From contig NZ_JHEP02000004.1 in assembly GCF_000657795.2 (NCBI RefSeq), positions 248,001-312,000 of the forward strand: a stretch of 64,000 nucleotides of DNA. The letters run 5' to 3'. Of the stretch, positions 1-8,879 are shown piece by piece; position 1 is the first letter of the stretch, and every line of letters begins with the position of its first letter. The position numbers and the translations under genes were made by a program. The stretch is from Bordetella pseudohinzii (lineage in GTDB: Bacteria; Pseudomonadota; Gammaproteobacteria; Burkholderiales; Burkholderiaceae_B). The notes below the pieces were generated by a model. It worked only from the letters and a program-made list of their open reading frames with translations. It was not told the DNA's origin and searched no databases.

Positions 1-166
1 CGTCCACCAGCGCGCAGGTCGCCAGCACGGTCATGACGTGCGCGCGCATCAGCCCCTGCCGCAGGACGAAGGCGCTTTGGGCGCCGACCACGGCAAACAG
101 CCCCAGGCCGGTGGCGGTGCCGCTGGCCCAGGCGGTGAAGAAGGCGGGAAAGGTGAGCGTGAACAT
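1..166 (-). CDS. argO: LysE/ArgO-type amino-acid exporter, N-terminal part (cut by window edge)
   Basis: Only the first 55 codons lie in the window; the gene runs off the left edge. Read on the minus strand it starts with ATG at 166 and gives a hydrophobic N-terminus followed at residues 28-38 by GAQSAFVLRQG, the conserved first-helix segment of the LysE/ArgO family of inner-membrane exporters for lysine/arginine. It is divergent from an ArgP-type regulator 141 bp away, the usual arrangement for argO control. Substrate is inferred from that pairing; the rest of the protein cannot be checked. Confidence 0.85.
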   Translation of the reverse strand, partial: MFTLTFPAFFTAWASGTATGLGLFAVVGAQSAFVLRQGLMRAHVMTVLATCALVD

Positions 167-272
167 CGTTTGCAGCCTGGAATGAAAACCGGCCGGGCGA
201 GGCGCCGCAGCCGGGATGAGGTCATTCTGGCTTGCCTTGGCAGTGAAATACAGCTAATTTTGATTAACCATC

Positions 273-287
273 TTAAGTAAAACTTAA
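273..287. promoter_or_regulatory. Palindrome in the argO-argP divergent intergenic region
   Basis: A perfect inverted repeat, TTAAGT-AAA-ACTTAA, sits 20 bp before the argP start inside the only AT-rich stretch of the intergenic region. Its size and symmetry fit a LysR-family (T-N11-A type) binding site. Use by ArgP on argO and/or on its own gene is inferred. Confidence 0.5.
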
Positions 288-307
288 TCGGAGCGGCTAC
301 CCTGGCC

Positions 308-1222
308 ATGAGACTGGACCACGATCATCTGCGCGCCCTGGCCGCCGTCGTGCGCGAAGGCAGTTTCGAGCGCGCCGCGGCGGCCCTGCATATCACGCCG
401 TCGGCGGTGTCGCAGCGCATCAAGACGCTGGAGGACCGCAGCGGCCGCCTGCTGGTGCAGCGCACGGTGCCGGCGCGGGCCACGCCCGATGGCCAGGTGC
501 TGGTCCAGCTGGCCGAACAAACCGCCTTGCTGGAGCACGATGCCTTGCTGCGCCTGGGCGTGGCCGAGGACGAGATCACGCAGGCGAGCATCCCCGTGGC
601 CGTCAACCATGACAGCCTGGAGACCTGGTTCGTCGACGCCGCCACGCGCTTTGCCGCCCGGTCGCGCGCCACCCTGGACATGCAGTCCGAAGACCAGGAC
701 CACACCGCGACCCTGCTGCGCAATGGCGCCGTGCTGGGCGCGGTGACCACGCTGGCCGAGCCGGTGCAGGGCTGCCGCATCCATCCCCTGGGCAGCATGC
801 GCTACGTGGCCACCTGTTCGCCCGGCTTCCAGGCGCGCCATTTTTCCCAGGGCGTCAATGCGCGCACCCTGGCCCAGGCGCCGGTGCTGGTGTTCAACCG
901 CAAGGACGGGCTGCAGGCCCGGTTCGCCCGCCGCATCATGGGCCGCGAGCCCTGGCAGCCGCCGGTCTGGTGGGTGCCGTCGAGCCGCGCCTTCGTGCAG
1001 GCCACGCTGGACGGGCTGGGCTGGACCATGAATCCGCTGCCGCTCATCAAGGAGGATCTGGACAGCGGCCGCCTGGTGCCTCTGCGCGCCCGCGCCTGGG
1101 AAGACGTGCCCCTCTTCTGGCAGCATTGGCGGGTAAACTCCCAGGCCATGGTGGCCCTGACGGACGCCGTTCTGGCCGCCGCCCGCGCCCTGGTGCGCAA
1201 GCGCCAGGGACAGGCCCTGTAA
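308..1222 (+). CDS. argP: LysR-family transcriptional regulator ArgP (IciA)
   Basis: 304 residues, the normal ArgP length. The N-terminal winged helix-turn-helix covers residues 1-60 (GSFERAAAALHITPSAVSQRIKTLE at 18-42), followed by the LysR effector domain. The sequence near the start (LDHDHLRALAAVVREGSFERA) and the C-terminal half resemble ArgP/IciA, which activates the lysine/arginine exporter gene argO in response to basic amino acids. The divergent exporter at the window edge supports that role. The ATG at 308 is the first sensible start after the palindrome at 273-287. Confidence 0.9.
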   Translation: MRLDHDHLRALAAVVREGSFERAAAALHITPSAVSQRIKTLEDRSGRLLVQRTVPARATPDGQVLVQLAEQTALLEHDALLRLGVAEDEITQASIPVAVNHDSLETWFVDAATRFAARSRATLDMQSEDQDHTATLLRNGAVLGAVTTLAEPVQGCRIHPLGSMRYVATCSPGFQARHFSQGVNARTLAQAPVLVFNRKDGLQARFARRIMGREPWQPPVWWVPSSRAFVQATLDGLGWTMNPLPLIKEDLDSGRLVPLRARAWEDVPLFWQHWRVNSQAMVALTDAVLAAARALVRKRQGQAL

Positions 1223-1261
1223 CCCGCCGGCCAGGCGCCGGCTTTGCTTTGGAGTAATGCG

Positions 1262-1747
1262 ATGACTTTGCGTAAGCTCGTCCTTGCGGCCGCGCTGGCC
1301 TTGACTACGGGCGCGACGGCCATGGCCGCGGACTACAAGGTCGGCCAGATCGAGGTGGATGATCTGTGGGTGCGGGCCTCGGCCCCCGGCCAGGAAAACG
1401 GCGCGGGCTATCTGGAGATCGAAAACGACGCCAAGACGCCGGATCGCCTGGTGTCGGTGTCATCGGCGGCCGCCGAGCGCGTGGAGCTGCACACCGTCAA
1501 GAATGAAAACGGCATGGCGCGCATGCGCGAGGTCGACGGCGGCATCGAGGTGCCGGCCGACGGCAAGGTCGAGCTCAGGCCGGGCGGCTATCACGTCATG
1601 TTCCTCAAATTGAAGACGCCCTTCGCCGAGGGCGGCACCGTGCCCGCCACGCTGAAGTTCGAGAAGGCCGGCGAGGTCCAGGTCAATTTCAAGGTCAAGC
1701 CGGTGAGCCACAACCCGGGCATGGACCATGGCCACATGAAACACTGA
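1262..1747 (+). CDS. Periplasmic copper chaperone, PCu(A)C family
   Basis: 161 residues with a signal peptide (residues 1-22, cut after AMA). It carries the copper-binding pattern of the family: H77, M88, H111 and M113 (H-x10-M ... H-x-M), plus a His/Met-rich tail (MDHGHMKH). PCu(A)C proteins bind Cu(I) in the periplasm and deliver it to the CuA or CuB site of cytochrome oxidases. The ATG at 1262 has GGAG at 1251-1254 and is preferred over an in-frame TTG further upstream. No Sco gene is adjacent, so the partner is elsewhere. A strong hairpin terminator follows. Confidence 0.9.
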   Translation: MTLRKLVLAAALALTTGATAMAADYKVGQIEVDDLWVRASAPGQENGAGYLEIENDAKTPDRLVSVSSAAAERVELHTVKNENGMARMREVDGGIEVPADGKVELRPGGYHVMFLKLKTPFAEGGTVPATLKFEKAGEVQVNFKVKPVSHNPGMDHGHMKH

Positions 1748-1751
1748 TGCG

Positions 1752-1786
1752 AAAAAAATAACGGCCCGACGGGCCGTTATTTTTTT
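1752..1786. terminator. Bidirectional intrinsic terminator
   Basis: The stem TAACGGCCC-GA-GGGCCGTTA is flanked by an A-run at 1752-1758 and a T-run at 1780-1786, so it can end transcription from both the copper-chaperone gene and the converging Bug gene. Confidence 0.9.
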
Positions 1787-1803
1787 CCATGGGAACCGGC
1801 GGC

Positions 1804-2769
1804 TTATTCGAGATGGATGTTGGCCTTCTTGATGACCTCGGCCCAGGCGGCGCGCTCGCCTTCGGCAAAGGCCTTGAAGTCCTGCGGGCCCATGGGCATG
1901 GGTTCGACGCCCATGTCGTTGAGCTTTTGCGACACCGCCTCGGACTTGAGGGTGTTTTGGAGTTCGGCCGACAGCTTGTCCATCACCGGCTTGGGCAGGC
2001 CGGCCGGGCCGACCAGGCCTTGCCAGGCGTAGGCCGTGAAGTCGGGCACGCCTTGCTCGGCCATGGTGGGCGCGTCGGGCAGGGCCTTCAGGCGCGAGGG
2101 CGTGGCCGAGGCCAGCACGCGCAGCTTGCCGGCCTTGACATTGGGCAGGCCGGCCGCGAGGTCGATGAACATCACGTCGACCTGGCCGCCCAGCAGGTCC
2201 TGGATGGCGGGAGCGGCGCCCTTGTAGGGCACGTGCAGGATGTTGACGTTGGCGCGCTGCTTGAAGAGTTCAAGCGCCAGGTGGTGGGGCGAGCCCGCGC
2301 CGGCCGAGGCGGCGGTCAGCTTGCCCGGCTCTTTGCGCGCGGCCTGCAGGACGTCGTTGACCGTCTTGAAGGGCGAGTTGGCATTGACGGCCAGCAGCAG
2401 CGGGAAGCGCGCGATGCCGCCGATATAGCTGAACTTCGCCGGGTCATACGACAGCTTGGCATAGAGCGAGGGATTGAAGGCCAGGGTGCCGGAGTCGGCC
2501 GTGCCTATCATGTAGCCATTGGGTTCGGCCTGGGCGATGGCGGTGGCGCCGATGATGGTGGCCGCGCCGGGGCGGTTTTCGACCACGAGGGTCTGGCCCA
2601 GCGGTTTTTCGAGGCCGCTGGCCACGCTGCGCGCCACGACGTCGGCGCCGCCGCCGGCCGGGTAGGGCACGATCCAGCGCACGGCTTGGGTGGGCCAGCT
2701 TTGCGCCGAGGCGGCGGCGGCAAAGCCCAGGGCGGCAAACGCCAGCAGGCGCTTGGCATGCTTGTGCAT
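1804..2769 (-). CDS. Bug-family (TctC-like) tripartite tricarboxylate transporter receptor
   Basis: 321 residues: signal peptide (1-22, ending ASA), then the family opening WPTQAVRWIVPYPAGGGADVVAR, and the usual VENRPGA and HVPYKGAAPAIQDLLGG blocks. Bug proteins are periplasmic binding proteins for carboxylated or other small solutes. No TctA/TctB membrane genes are near, as is common for the many Bug paralogues of Bordetella-type genomes. The gene stands alone, closed by the shared terminator at 1752-1786. The ligand cannot be read from sequence. Confidence 0.92.
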   Translation of the reverse strand: MHKHAKRLLAFAALGFAAAASAQSWPTQAVRWIVPYPAGGGADVVARSVASGLEKPLGQTLVVENRPGAATIIGATAIAQAEPNGYMIGTADSGTLAFNPSLYAKLSYDPAKFSYIGGIARFPLLLAVNANSPFKTVNDVLQAARKEPGKLTAASAGAGSPHHLALELFKQRANVNILHVPYKGAAPAIQDLLGGQVDVMFIDLAAGLPNVKAGKLRVLASATPSRLKALPDAPTMAEQGVPDFTAYAWQGLVGPAGLPKPVMDKLSAELQNTLKSEAVSQKLNDMGVEPMPMGPQDFKAFAEGERAAWAEVIKKANIHLE

Positions 2770-2861
2770 GGCTTGTCTCCTTGCGGGAAATTATCGTTAT
2801 CGGCGCGGTCCCGCGCCTTTACGGGGCACATTATGCCGCCGCCCTTGCCGCCTGTCTTGCC

Positions 2862-3560
2862 TCAGATCGCGTAGCTGCGCGCGCCGAACAGCGCGCTGCC
2901 GATGCGCACCTCGGTCGATCCCTCCTCGATGGCGATCTCGAAGTCGCCGCTCATGCCCATGGACAGGCGCGCCAGCGGCAGTTCGGCCGTGGCGTGCCGC
3001 TCGCGCAGCTCGCGCAGGCGGCGAAAGCAGGCGCGCACCGCGGCGCTGTCGTCCGAGTTGACCGCCATGGTCATCAGGCCCTGCACGCGCAGCGCCGGGC
3101 AGGCCTGGCGCAGATGCGCCAGCAAGCCGGGCAGGGCTTCGGGCGGCAGGCCGAATTTGCTCGGCTCGGGCGAGGTCTTGACCTGGATGAGGACATCCAG
3201 GCTGCGGCCGGCCGGCTCCAGCCGGCGCTGCAAGGCATCGGCCAGCTCCTGGCGGTCCAGCGACTGGACCTCGGCGACGTCGCGCACGACATCCTTGGCC
3301 TTGTTGGTCTGCAGGTGGCCGATCATCACCCAGGACAGGCCCAGGTCGGCCAGCGGATCGGCCTTCTGGCGGATCTCCTGGGTTTTGTTTTCGCCGAAAC
3401 GGCGCAGGCCCAGGGCGGCGGCCTCGCGCACGGCCTCGGCGTCGAAGGTTTTGCTCACCGGCAGCAGCTGGACGCTGCCGGCCGGGCGGCCGGCGCGCTC
3501 GCAGGCCTGGGCGATGCGTTGTTCGAGGGCGGCCAGGCGTGTGGCCATGGTATCGGTCAT
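2862..3560 (-). CDS. YggS-family pyridoxal-phosphate homeostasis protein
   Basis: 232 residues, the normal size for the PLPBP/YggS family, a fold-type III PLP-binding barrel without known enzyme activity that buffers PLP. The PLP lysine is K37 in LLPVSKTF; downstream blocks FGENKTQE, WVMIGHLQTNK, LMTMAVN and LSMGMSGDFEIAIEEGSTEVRIGSALFG are all typical. The ATG at 3560 starts MTDTMATRLAALEQRI; a second in-frame ATG at 3548 is also possible. It is transcribed toward the Bug gene. Confidence 0.93.
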   Translation of the reverse strand: MTDTMATRLAALEQRIAQACERAGRPAGSVQLLPVSKTFDAEAVREAAALGLRRFGENKTQEIRQKADPLADLGLSWVMIGHLQTNKAKDVVRDVAEVQSLDRQELADALQRRLEPAGRSLDVLIQVKTSPEPSKFGLPPEALPGLLAHLRQACPALRVQGLMTMAVNSDDSAAVRACFRRLRELRERHATAELPLARLSMGMSGDFEIAIEEGSTEVRIGSALFGARSYAI

Positions 3561-3785
3561 GCGGAGTTCTCGTGGTTGACGGTCCGGATTGCGGCCTTTG
3601 CGCCATAGTTTAGGTCCGCCGGGCAGCGGCCGGGCGGCGCCGCGTTGCCCGGCGTGCGCCGCGGGCATAGAATCGACGCAGCACTTCATGTTTCAAGAAT
3701 TAAGCCATCGTTGCTTGGCGCCTCGCAAGCGCGGCCAGGGTTGGCCGTGCCGCCATGTGACGGGGATCGCCTCCGTTCCGCTCTC

Positions 3786-5027
3786 ATGTCCTTCGCCGCA
3801 ACCGAGTACGCCTTTGCCGCGCCGTTTCAGGCGCCCTATATCCCGCCCATCCGCTCCCTCATGCCCTACGCCATGCGCGCGGGCACGATTTCCATGGCTG
3901 GCGGCTATCCGGCCCAGGAACTCTTCGACGTCGCCGGCCTGTCCGCGGCATCGACCCAGGTCCTGGCCCGCCTGGGCGCTTGCCTGCAGTATTCGAATAT
4001 CGACGGCCAGGCCAGCCTGCGCCATGAACTGGCCCGGCTGTCGGCCGAGCGCGGGCTGCGCTGCGATCCGGACACCGAGCTGGCCGTCACCGGCGGGTCG
4101 CAGCAGTCGCTGGCCCTGCTGGCCCGCGTCATGCTGCAAAAGGGCGATAACGCCATTATCGAAAGCCCGGCCTTCCCGAACTCGGTGCAGGCCATGCTGT
4201 ACACCGGCGCCAACGTCCATACCGTCGACTCCGGCCCGCAAGGCATAGACATCGACGCGCTGGACGAGCTGGCCGCCCGGGTCAAGCCCAAGATGGTCTG
4301 CGTGGTGGCGTCGTTTTCCAATCCCTGTGGCGCGACCATCAGCCGCGAGCGCCGCCTGCGCCTGCTGGAGCTGGCGGTCAAACACCGTTTTCTCATCGTC
4401 GAGGACGATCCCTACGGCGAGCTGCGTTTCTCGGGCGAGGCGGTGCCGCCCATCGCCGCGCTGGCCGACGCCGAGCAGCGCAAATGGGTCGTCTATATCT
4501 CCAGCATGTCCAAGACCATGGCGCCGGGCCTGCGCATCGGCTGGATGGTCGCGCCGGCCGAGGTGCGCCGCCGCTGCGTGAGCGCCAAGGCCGCCGACGA
4601 CATGGCCTGCTCGGCCTGGATACAGGAAATCGTCGCGCAGTACCTGGCCGATGGCCATTACGCCCACCATGTCCCGCGTATCCGCCAGGCTTATGGCCTG
4701 CGCTGCGACGCGCTGGCCGATGCGCTGGCGCGCGAGCTGCCGGGCCGCGTCACCTTCTCCAAGCCCCAGGGGGGCATGTTCTTCTGGGCGCGCCTGACCG
4801 GCGATATCGACGCCACGCGCCTGCTGCCCTACGCCATCGAGAAAGAAGTGGTCTATGTGCCCGGCAAGGCCTTCTATGCCGATGAATCCAAGGCGGACGC
4901 CTTTGCCATGCGCATGTCCTTCGCCACCATGAACGAAGAGAAGATCGCCCTGGGCGTCAAGCGCCTGGCGCGGGCCCTGGATGCCTGCCAGGCCAATGAG
5001 CCGGTATCGATCTCGTTGGCCGCCTAG
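3786..5027 (+). CDS. PLP-dependent aminotransferase, 2-aminoadipate/MocR-core class I-II family
   Basis: 413 residues, fold-type I aminotransferase. The Schiff-base lysine is K243 in ISSMSKTMAPGLRIGW; the aspartate-containing block VEDDPYGELRFSG and the N-terminal GGYPAQELFD are typical of the family that includes 2-aminoadipate and kynurenine-type transaminases. There is no GntR DNA-binding domain at the N-terminus, so it is an enzyme rather than a full MocR regulator. The frame is open upstream to 3645, but the ATG at 3786 gives the expected protein N-terminus. Substrate unknown. Confidence 0.85.
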   Translation: MSFAATEYAFAAPFQAPYIPPIRSLMPYAMRAGTISMAGGYPAQELFDVAGLSAASTQVLARLGACLQYSNIDGQASLRHELARLSAERGLRCDPDTELAVTGGSQQSLALLARVMLQKGDNAIIESPAFPNSVQAMLYTGANVHTVDSGPQGIDIDALDELAARVKPKMVCVVASFSNPCGATISRERRLRLLELAVKHRFLIVEDDPYGELRFSGEAVPPIAALADAEQRKWVVYISSMSKTMAPGLRIGWMVAPAEVRRRCVSAKAADDMACSAWIQEIVAQYLADGHYAHHVPRIRQAYGLRCDALADALARELPGRVTFSKPQGGMFFWARLTGDIDATRLLPYAIEKEVVYVPGKAFYADESKADAFAMRMSFATMNEEKIALGVKRLARALDACQANEPVSISLAA

Positions 5028-5156
5028 GGGGCGGCCTTAGGCATCGCGGCTATATCGGAATGCGCGCGGCTTATTTTGCCCGCGCGCCGCTTCTGGGTAC
5101 GCTTGCGGACGTTTCGGCGCCAGGCGCGCCATGCTGGGTAACGAGAGGAGTACGGT

Positions 5157-6173
5157 ATGAAGATTGCAGCTCTGGCGGCGTTTGCCGCCCTGTCCTTGGC
5201 CGGCCTGCAAAGCGCGCAAGCCGCCACGCTGGACGTGGTCAAGAAGCGCGGCGCCGTGGTGTGCGGCACGACCACGGGTTTCGCGGGTTTTTCGGCGCCA
5301 GACGCCCAGGGCGTCTGGCGCGGCCTGGACGTCGATCTCTGCCGCGCCGTGGCGGCGGCCGTATTCGGCGATGCCGGCAAGTTCAAGATCGTGCCGCTGA
5401 ATTCGCAGCAGCGCTTCACCGCGCTGCAATCCGGCGAAGTCGACGTGCTGACGCGCAACACCACGGTGACGCAGCAGCGCGATACCGCGCTGGGCATCAT
5501 CCATGCCGGCATCAACTTCTATGACGGCCAGGGCTTTCTGGTGCCCAAGAAACTCGGCGTCAAGAGCGCCAAGGAACTCAATGGCGCCACCATCTGCCTG
5601 CAGACCGGCACCTCCAACGAAAACACCCTGGCCGATTGGGCGCGCGCCAACAAGGTCAGCTACAAGCCGGTCGTGATCGAGACCTTCAACGAAGTGGTCA
5701 ATGCCTTTGCCGCGGGCCGCTGCGATGTCTTCAGCACCGATGCCTCGGGCCTGGCCTCGATTCGCATCTCCAAGCTGGAAAAGCCCGATGACTACGTCGT
5801 GCTGCCCGAGATCATCTCCAAGGAGCCGCTGGGCCCCTTCGTGCGCCAGGGCGACGACGCCTGGCTGAACGTGGTGCGCTGGTCGCTGTCGGCCATGATA
5901 GAAGCCGAGGAGTACGGCGTGACCTCGGCCAATGTGGACGAGCAGGCCAAGAGCGAGAATCCCAACATCCGCCGCATCCTGGGCGTGGTGCCGGGCGCGG
6001 GCGCCAATCTGGGCCTGGACGAAAAGTGGGCCTACAACATCATCAAGCAGGTGGGCAATTATGGCGAGAGCTTCGAGCGCAATGTCGGCCAGGGCAGCCC
6101 GCTGAAGATCGCCCGCGGCCTGAATGCGCAATGGAACCAGGGCGGCCTGATGTACGCGCTGCCGATACGCTGA
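5157..6173 (+). CDS. Amino-acid ABC transporter periplasmic binding protein (AapJ/BztA family), orphan
   Basis: 338 residues with a signal peptide (1-22) and the SBP_bac_3 layout: TLDVVKKRGAVVCGTTTGFAGFS, WRGLDVDLCRAVAAAVFGD, LNSQQRFTALQSGEVDVLTRNTT. The length and the WSLSAMIEAEEYG and RGLNAQWNQGGLMYA segments match the general L-amino-acid receptors AapJ/BztA rather than the shorter glutamine receptors. No permease or ATPase gene is adjacent, so it must work with a system encoded elsewhere. AGAGGAG lies about 8 bp before the ATG. A GC-rich hairpin (5062-5087) stands upstream. Confidence 0.88.
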   Translation: MKIAALAAFAALSLAGLQSAQAATLDVVKKRGAVVCGTTTGFAGFSAPDAQGVWRGLDVDLCRAVAAAVFGDAGKFKIVPLNSQQRFTALQSGEVDVLTRNTTVTQQRDTALGIIHAGINFYDGQGFLVPKKLGVKSAKELNGATICLQTGTSNENTLADWARANKVSYKPVVIETFNEVVNAFAAGRCDVFSTDASGLASIRISKLEKPDDYVVLPEIISKEPLGPFVRQGDDAWLNVVRWSLSAMIEAEEYGVTSANVDEQAKSENPNIRRILGVVPGAGANLGLDEKWAYNIIKQVGNYGESFERNVGQGSPLKIARGLNAQWNQGGLMYALPIR

Positions 6174-6176
6174 CCG

Positions 6177-6647
6177 TCAGCCGCCGGGGCGGTACAGCCG
6201 CGAGATCTTGCCGAAGGCGGCTTGCAGCTCGCGCGTGCCGGCCTGGAAGACCACCGGGCGGCCCTGGCGCGTGACGACCACCAGGCGCTTGGAGAACAGC
6301 CAGGGCAGGAAGCGGGCGGACTGAATGTCATCCCAGGCGACGTCGCGCCGCGTGAACCAGCTCTGGTGCAGGCCGCGGTCGTCGATGGTGGTGATCGACA
6401 CCTGCATATGCCAGGACACCAGGGCCAGCCCCAAAAAGGCCAGCGCGACGCCAGCGGCCAGCGGCATGTTGATGCGGCCCGGCGGCAGCCCGATGGCGCT
6501 GTTGAGCAGCTCCAGGCCGATGATGGCCAGGACGATCCAGGTCAGGATGCGGACCCAGTCGGGCCAGGCCTGGCCATTGAGCGGCAGCGGGCCGATCTCT
6601 TGCAGGAGATCGGCGCGCGCTTGGGGCGATGGAGCGTTGGCGGTCAC
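6177..6647 (-). CDS. Small predicted membrane protein of unknown function
   Basis: 156 residues starting with GTG at 6647. After a polar 30-residue N-terminus there are two hydrophobic segments (about 30-50 and 58-78), then a soluble C-terminal half beginning ITTIDDRGLHQSW with the pattern RRDVAWDDIQSARFL, reminiscent of bacterial PH-like domains of small membrane proteins. It follows the HMG-CoA lyase gene on the same strand with a 37-bp gap and may be cotranscribed. No ATG is available between the upstream stop and the first hydrophobic segment, so the GTG start is the best choice. Function not recognised. Confidence 0.6.
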   Translation of the reverse strand: MTANAPSPQARADLLQEIGPLPLNGQAWPDWVRILTWIVLAIIGLELLNSAIGLPPGRINMPLAAGVALAFLGLALVSWHMQVSITTIDDRGLHQSWFTRRDVAWDDIQSARFLPWLFSKRLVVVTRQGRPVVFQAGTRELQAAFGKISRLYRPGG

Positions 6648-6684
6648 GGCGGTATGGGGCGGGATACGGCGCGGACCGCCCGCC

Positions 6685-7593
6685 TCAGCCTTGGCGCTTG
6701 GCCGCAATGGCGTTGCCGGCGCGGCTCGAACCCTTGCGGTCCAGCTTGGCGGCCATCCATTGGCCGATGTCCACCACGGCGTCGAAATCGATGCCGGTAT
6801 CGATATCCAGGCCGCGCAGCATGTAGAGCACGTCCTCGGTGGCCACGTTGCCGGTGGCGCCCTTGGCATAGGGGCAGCCGCCCAGGCCGGAGACCGAGCT
6901 GTGGAAAATCGCGATGCCCGTCTCCATCGCCGCGAGGATGTTGGCCAGCGCCTGGCCATAGGTGTCGTGGAAATGGCCGGACAGGCCGGAAGGATCCATC
7001 ACGGCGCTGACCGCGCTCATGACTTCGCGCACGCGGCGCGGCGTGCCCACGCCTATGGTGTCGGCCACGTCGATTTCATCGCAGCCCAGGGCCTTGAAGC
7101 GGCGCGCCACGTCCACCACGCTGGAGATCGGCACTTCGCCCTGATAGGGGCAGCCCAGCGCACAGCTGATGCTGCCGCGCACGCGCAGGCCGGCGGCGCG
7201 GGCCGCCTCGGCGACCGGCTCGAAGCGGGCGATGGATTCGGCGATGGAGCAATTGATGTTCTTCTGCGAAAACGCTTCGCTGGCCGCGCCGAAGATGACG
7301 ATTTCATCGGCCTTGGCGGCCAACGCGCCTTCCAGGCCCTTGAGATTGGGCGTGAGGACGGAATAGATCGTGCCGGGGCGGCGCTCGATGCGCGCCATCA
7401 GTTCGGCGCCGTCGGCCATCTGCGGCACCCATTTGGGCGATACAAAGGAGGCCGCCTCGACATTGGGGAAACCCGCCGCGCTCAGGCGATTGACCAATTC
7501 GACTTTGATATCGGTGGGAACGAAGTCTTTTTCGTTCTGCAGACCGTCACGGGGGGAGACTTCGACAATCTTGACGCGGGTGGGCAAAGGCAT
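6685..7593 (-). CDS. Hydroxymethylglutaryl-CoA lyase
   Basis: 302 residues, TIM-barrel HMGL-like lyase that splits 3-hydroxy-3-methylglutaryl-CoA into acetoacetate and acetyl-CoA, the last step of leucine degradation. Visible motifs: VEVSPRDGLQNEK (catalytic Arg/Asp near residues 12-15), GHFHDTYGQAL (metal-binding His) and the active-site loop SVSGLGGCPYAKGATGNVATED with its catalytic cysteine. The ATG at 7593 gives the standard short N-terminus; the frame open above it is antisense noise over dprA. Leucine-pathway partners are not in the window. Confidence 0.95.
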   Translation of the reverse strand: MPLPTRVKIVEVSPRDGLQNEKDFVPTDIKVELVNRLSAAGFPNVEAASFVSPKWVPQMADGAELMARIERRPGTIYSVLTPNLKGLEGALAAKADEIVIFGAASEAFSQKNINCSIAESIARFEPVAEAARAAGLRVRGSISCALGCPYQGEVPISSVVDVARRFKALGCDEIDVADTIGVGTPRRVREVMSAVSAVMDPSGLSGHFHDTYGQALANILAAMETGIAIFHSSVSGLGGCPYAKGATGNVATEDVLYMLRGLDIDTGIDFDAVVDIGQWMAAKLDRKGSSRAGNAIAAKRQG

Positions 7594-7670
7594 GTCTGTT
7601 CCTGATGGTGTAGCGCTTGTTGTCCAAGTGTAGACCACCCATGCGCCGGCGGCGAAACGCGGCGCCGCGC

Positions 7671-8774
7671 CTATTTGAGCCGCTGGTAGCGCCCATCGTC
7701 CAGGCGCGCCACCCAGCCTTCGATTTCCAGTTCGGTGAGCTGGGCGGCAAGCGCGGCGGCATCGATGCCGCTGCCTGCGGCCAGGGAATCGAGATGTTGC
7801 GGGTCGTAGCCCAGCGCATCGAGCGCCGCGCTTTGCGGCGGCGCGGCCGGCGCCGGCTGACGCGGCGCGCGCTGGGGCGAGCCCAGTTCGTCGGTGATGT
7901 CCTGCGCGGTCTCGACCAGCTTGGCGCCTTGGCGGATGAGCGCATGGCAGCCGCGCGACAGCGGCGAATGGATGGAGCCCGGGATGGCGAACACCTCGCG
8001 GCCGTTCTCGCCGGCCAGGCGCGCCGTGATGAGCGAGCCGCTTTGGCGCGCCGCCTCCACGACCAGCACGCCGCGCGACAGGCCGGCCACCAGGCGATTG
8101 CGCTGCGGGAAATGATGGGCCTGGGCGCCCGTGCCGAGCGCGAACTCCGAGACCAGAGCGCCGCCGGCCGCGATGGCATGGGCCAGTTGGCGGTTGCCCG
8201 CCGGGTAGACGCGGTCCACGCCCGTGCCCAGGATCGCCACGGTGCCGCCGCCGCCAGGGCCGGCGGCCAGCGCGCCCTCGTGCGCGGCGGCGTCTATGCC
8301 CAGGGCCAGGCCGCTGGCGACGCACCAGCCATGGGCGGCGAGGTGGCGGGCAAAGGCGCGGGCGTTCTGCGCGCCCATGGGGGTGGCGTTGCGCGCGCCC
8401 ACGACGGCCAGCGTCGGGCGGTTGAGCAGCTCGGGTCGGCCCTTGACGTAGAGCAGCACCGGCGGATCCGTGATGCTGAGCAGCGATTGCGGATAGGCCG
8501 GGTCGGCCAGGGTCAGGATGTAGTGATCATCGGCCGCCGCCCATTCGAGGCCGCGCTGGACCAGGGCTTGCACCGCGGGCGCGGCGTCGGCGGCCAGCTG
8601 GACGGCCAGGGGCTGAGGCAACTGCCGGGCCAGGGCGCCGGCGCTTTGCGCATAAAGCGCCTGGGGCAGGCCGAAGGCGCGCAGCAGGCCGCAGGCCGTG
8701 ACCGGGCCCACGCCGGGTTCCAGCGACAGCCGCAGCCAGGCGGCGAGTTCTTCGGGGTCGTGTTGCAGGGGCAT
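7671..8774 (-). CDS. dprA: DNA-processing protein DprA (Smf)
   Basis: 367 residues. Order of domains: N-terminal helix-hairpin-type region (about 1-75), Rossmann-like core with VGARNATPMG, SGLALGIDAAAHEGAL, LGTGVDRVYPAGNRQLA, SEFALGTGAQAHHFPQRNRLVAGL and ARQSGSLITARLA, then a linker and a C-terminal winged-helix domain (about 310-367). DprA loads RecA on incoming single-stranded DNA in natural transformation. In E. coli smf/dprA is divergent from def-fmt; here the same polarity is kept but 6.7 kb of other genes lie between. A comF homologue also occurs at 46.3 kb. Confidence 0.95.
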   Translation of the reverse strand: MPLQHDPEELAAWLRLSLEPGVGPVTACGLLRAFGLPQALYAQSAGALARQLPQPLAVQLAADAAPAVQALVQRGLEWAAADDHYILTLADPAYPQSLLSITDPPVLLYVKGRPELLNRPTLAVVGARNATPMGAQNARAFARHLAAHGWCVASGLALGIDAAAHEGALAAGPGGGGTVAILGTGVDRVYPAGNRQLAHAIAAGGALVSEFALGTGAQAHHFPQRNRLVAGLSRGVLVVEAARQSGSLITARLAGENGREVFAIPGSIHSPLSRGCHALIRQGAKLVETAQDITDELGSPQRAPRQPAPAAPPQSAALDALGYDPQHLDSLAAGSGIDAAALAAQLTELEIEGWVARLDDGRYQRLK

Positions 8775-8879
8775 GTCGGTATCGGGTGTGGCTTGCAGCC
8801 GCAAGCGTAGCAGGCAAGCGGGCGACCGGGCGTGACCGCCAGGTCGCATCTTGCGGGGCAGGCGTCGGCGGGCCCGATG

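Noticed and set aside
5062-5087. GC-rich hairpin between the aminotransferase and ABC receptor genes as a terminator
   Set aside because: Stem GCGCGCGG/CCGCGCGC with a 10-base loop, but no T-run on either side; too weak to list as a terminator.
5090-5130. Possible sigma-54 promoter before the ABC receptor gene
   Set aside because: GG and GC elements are present but are 8 rather than 10 bases apart, so the -24/-12 geometry does not fit.
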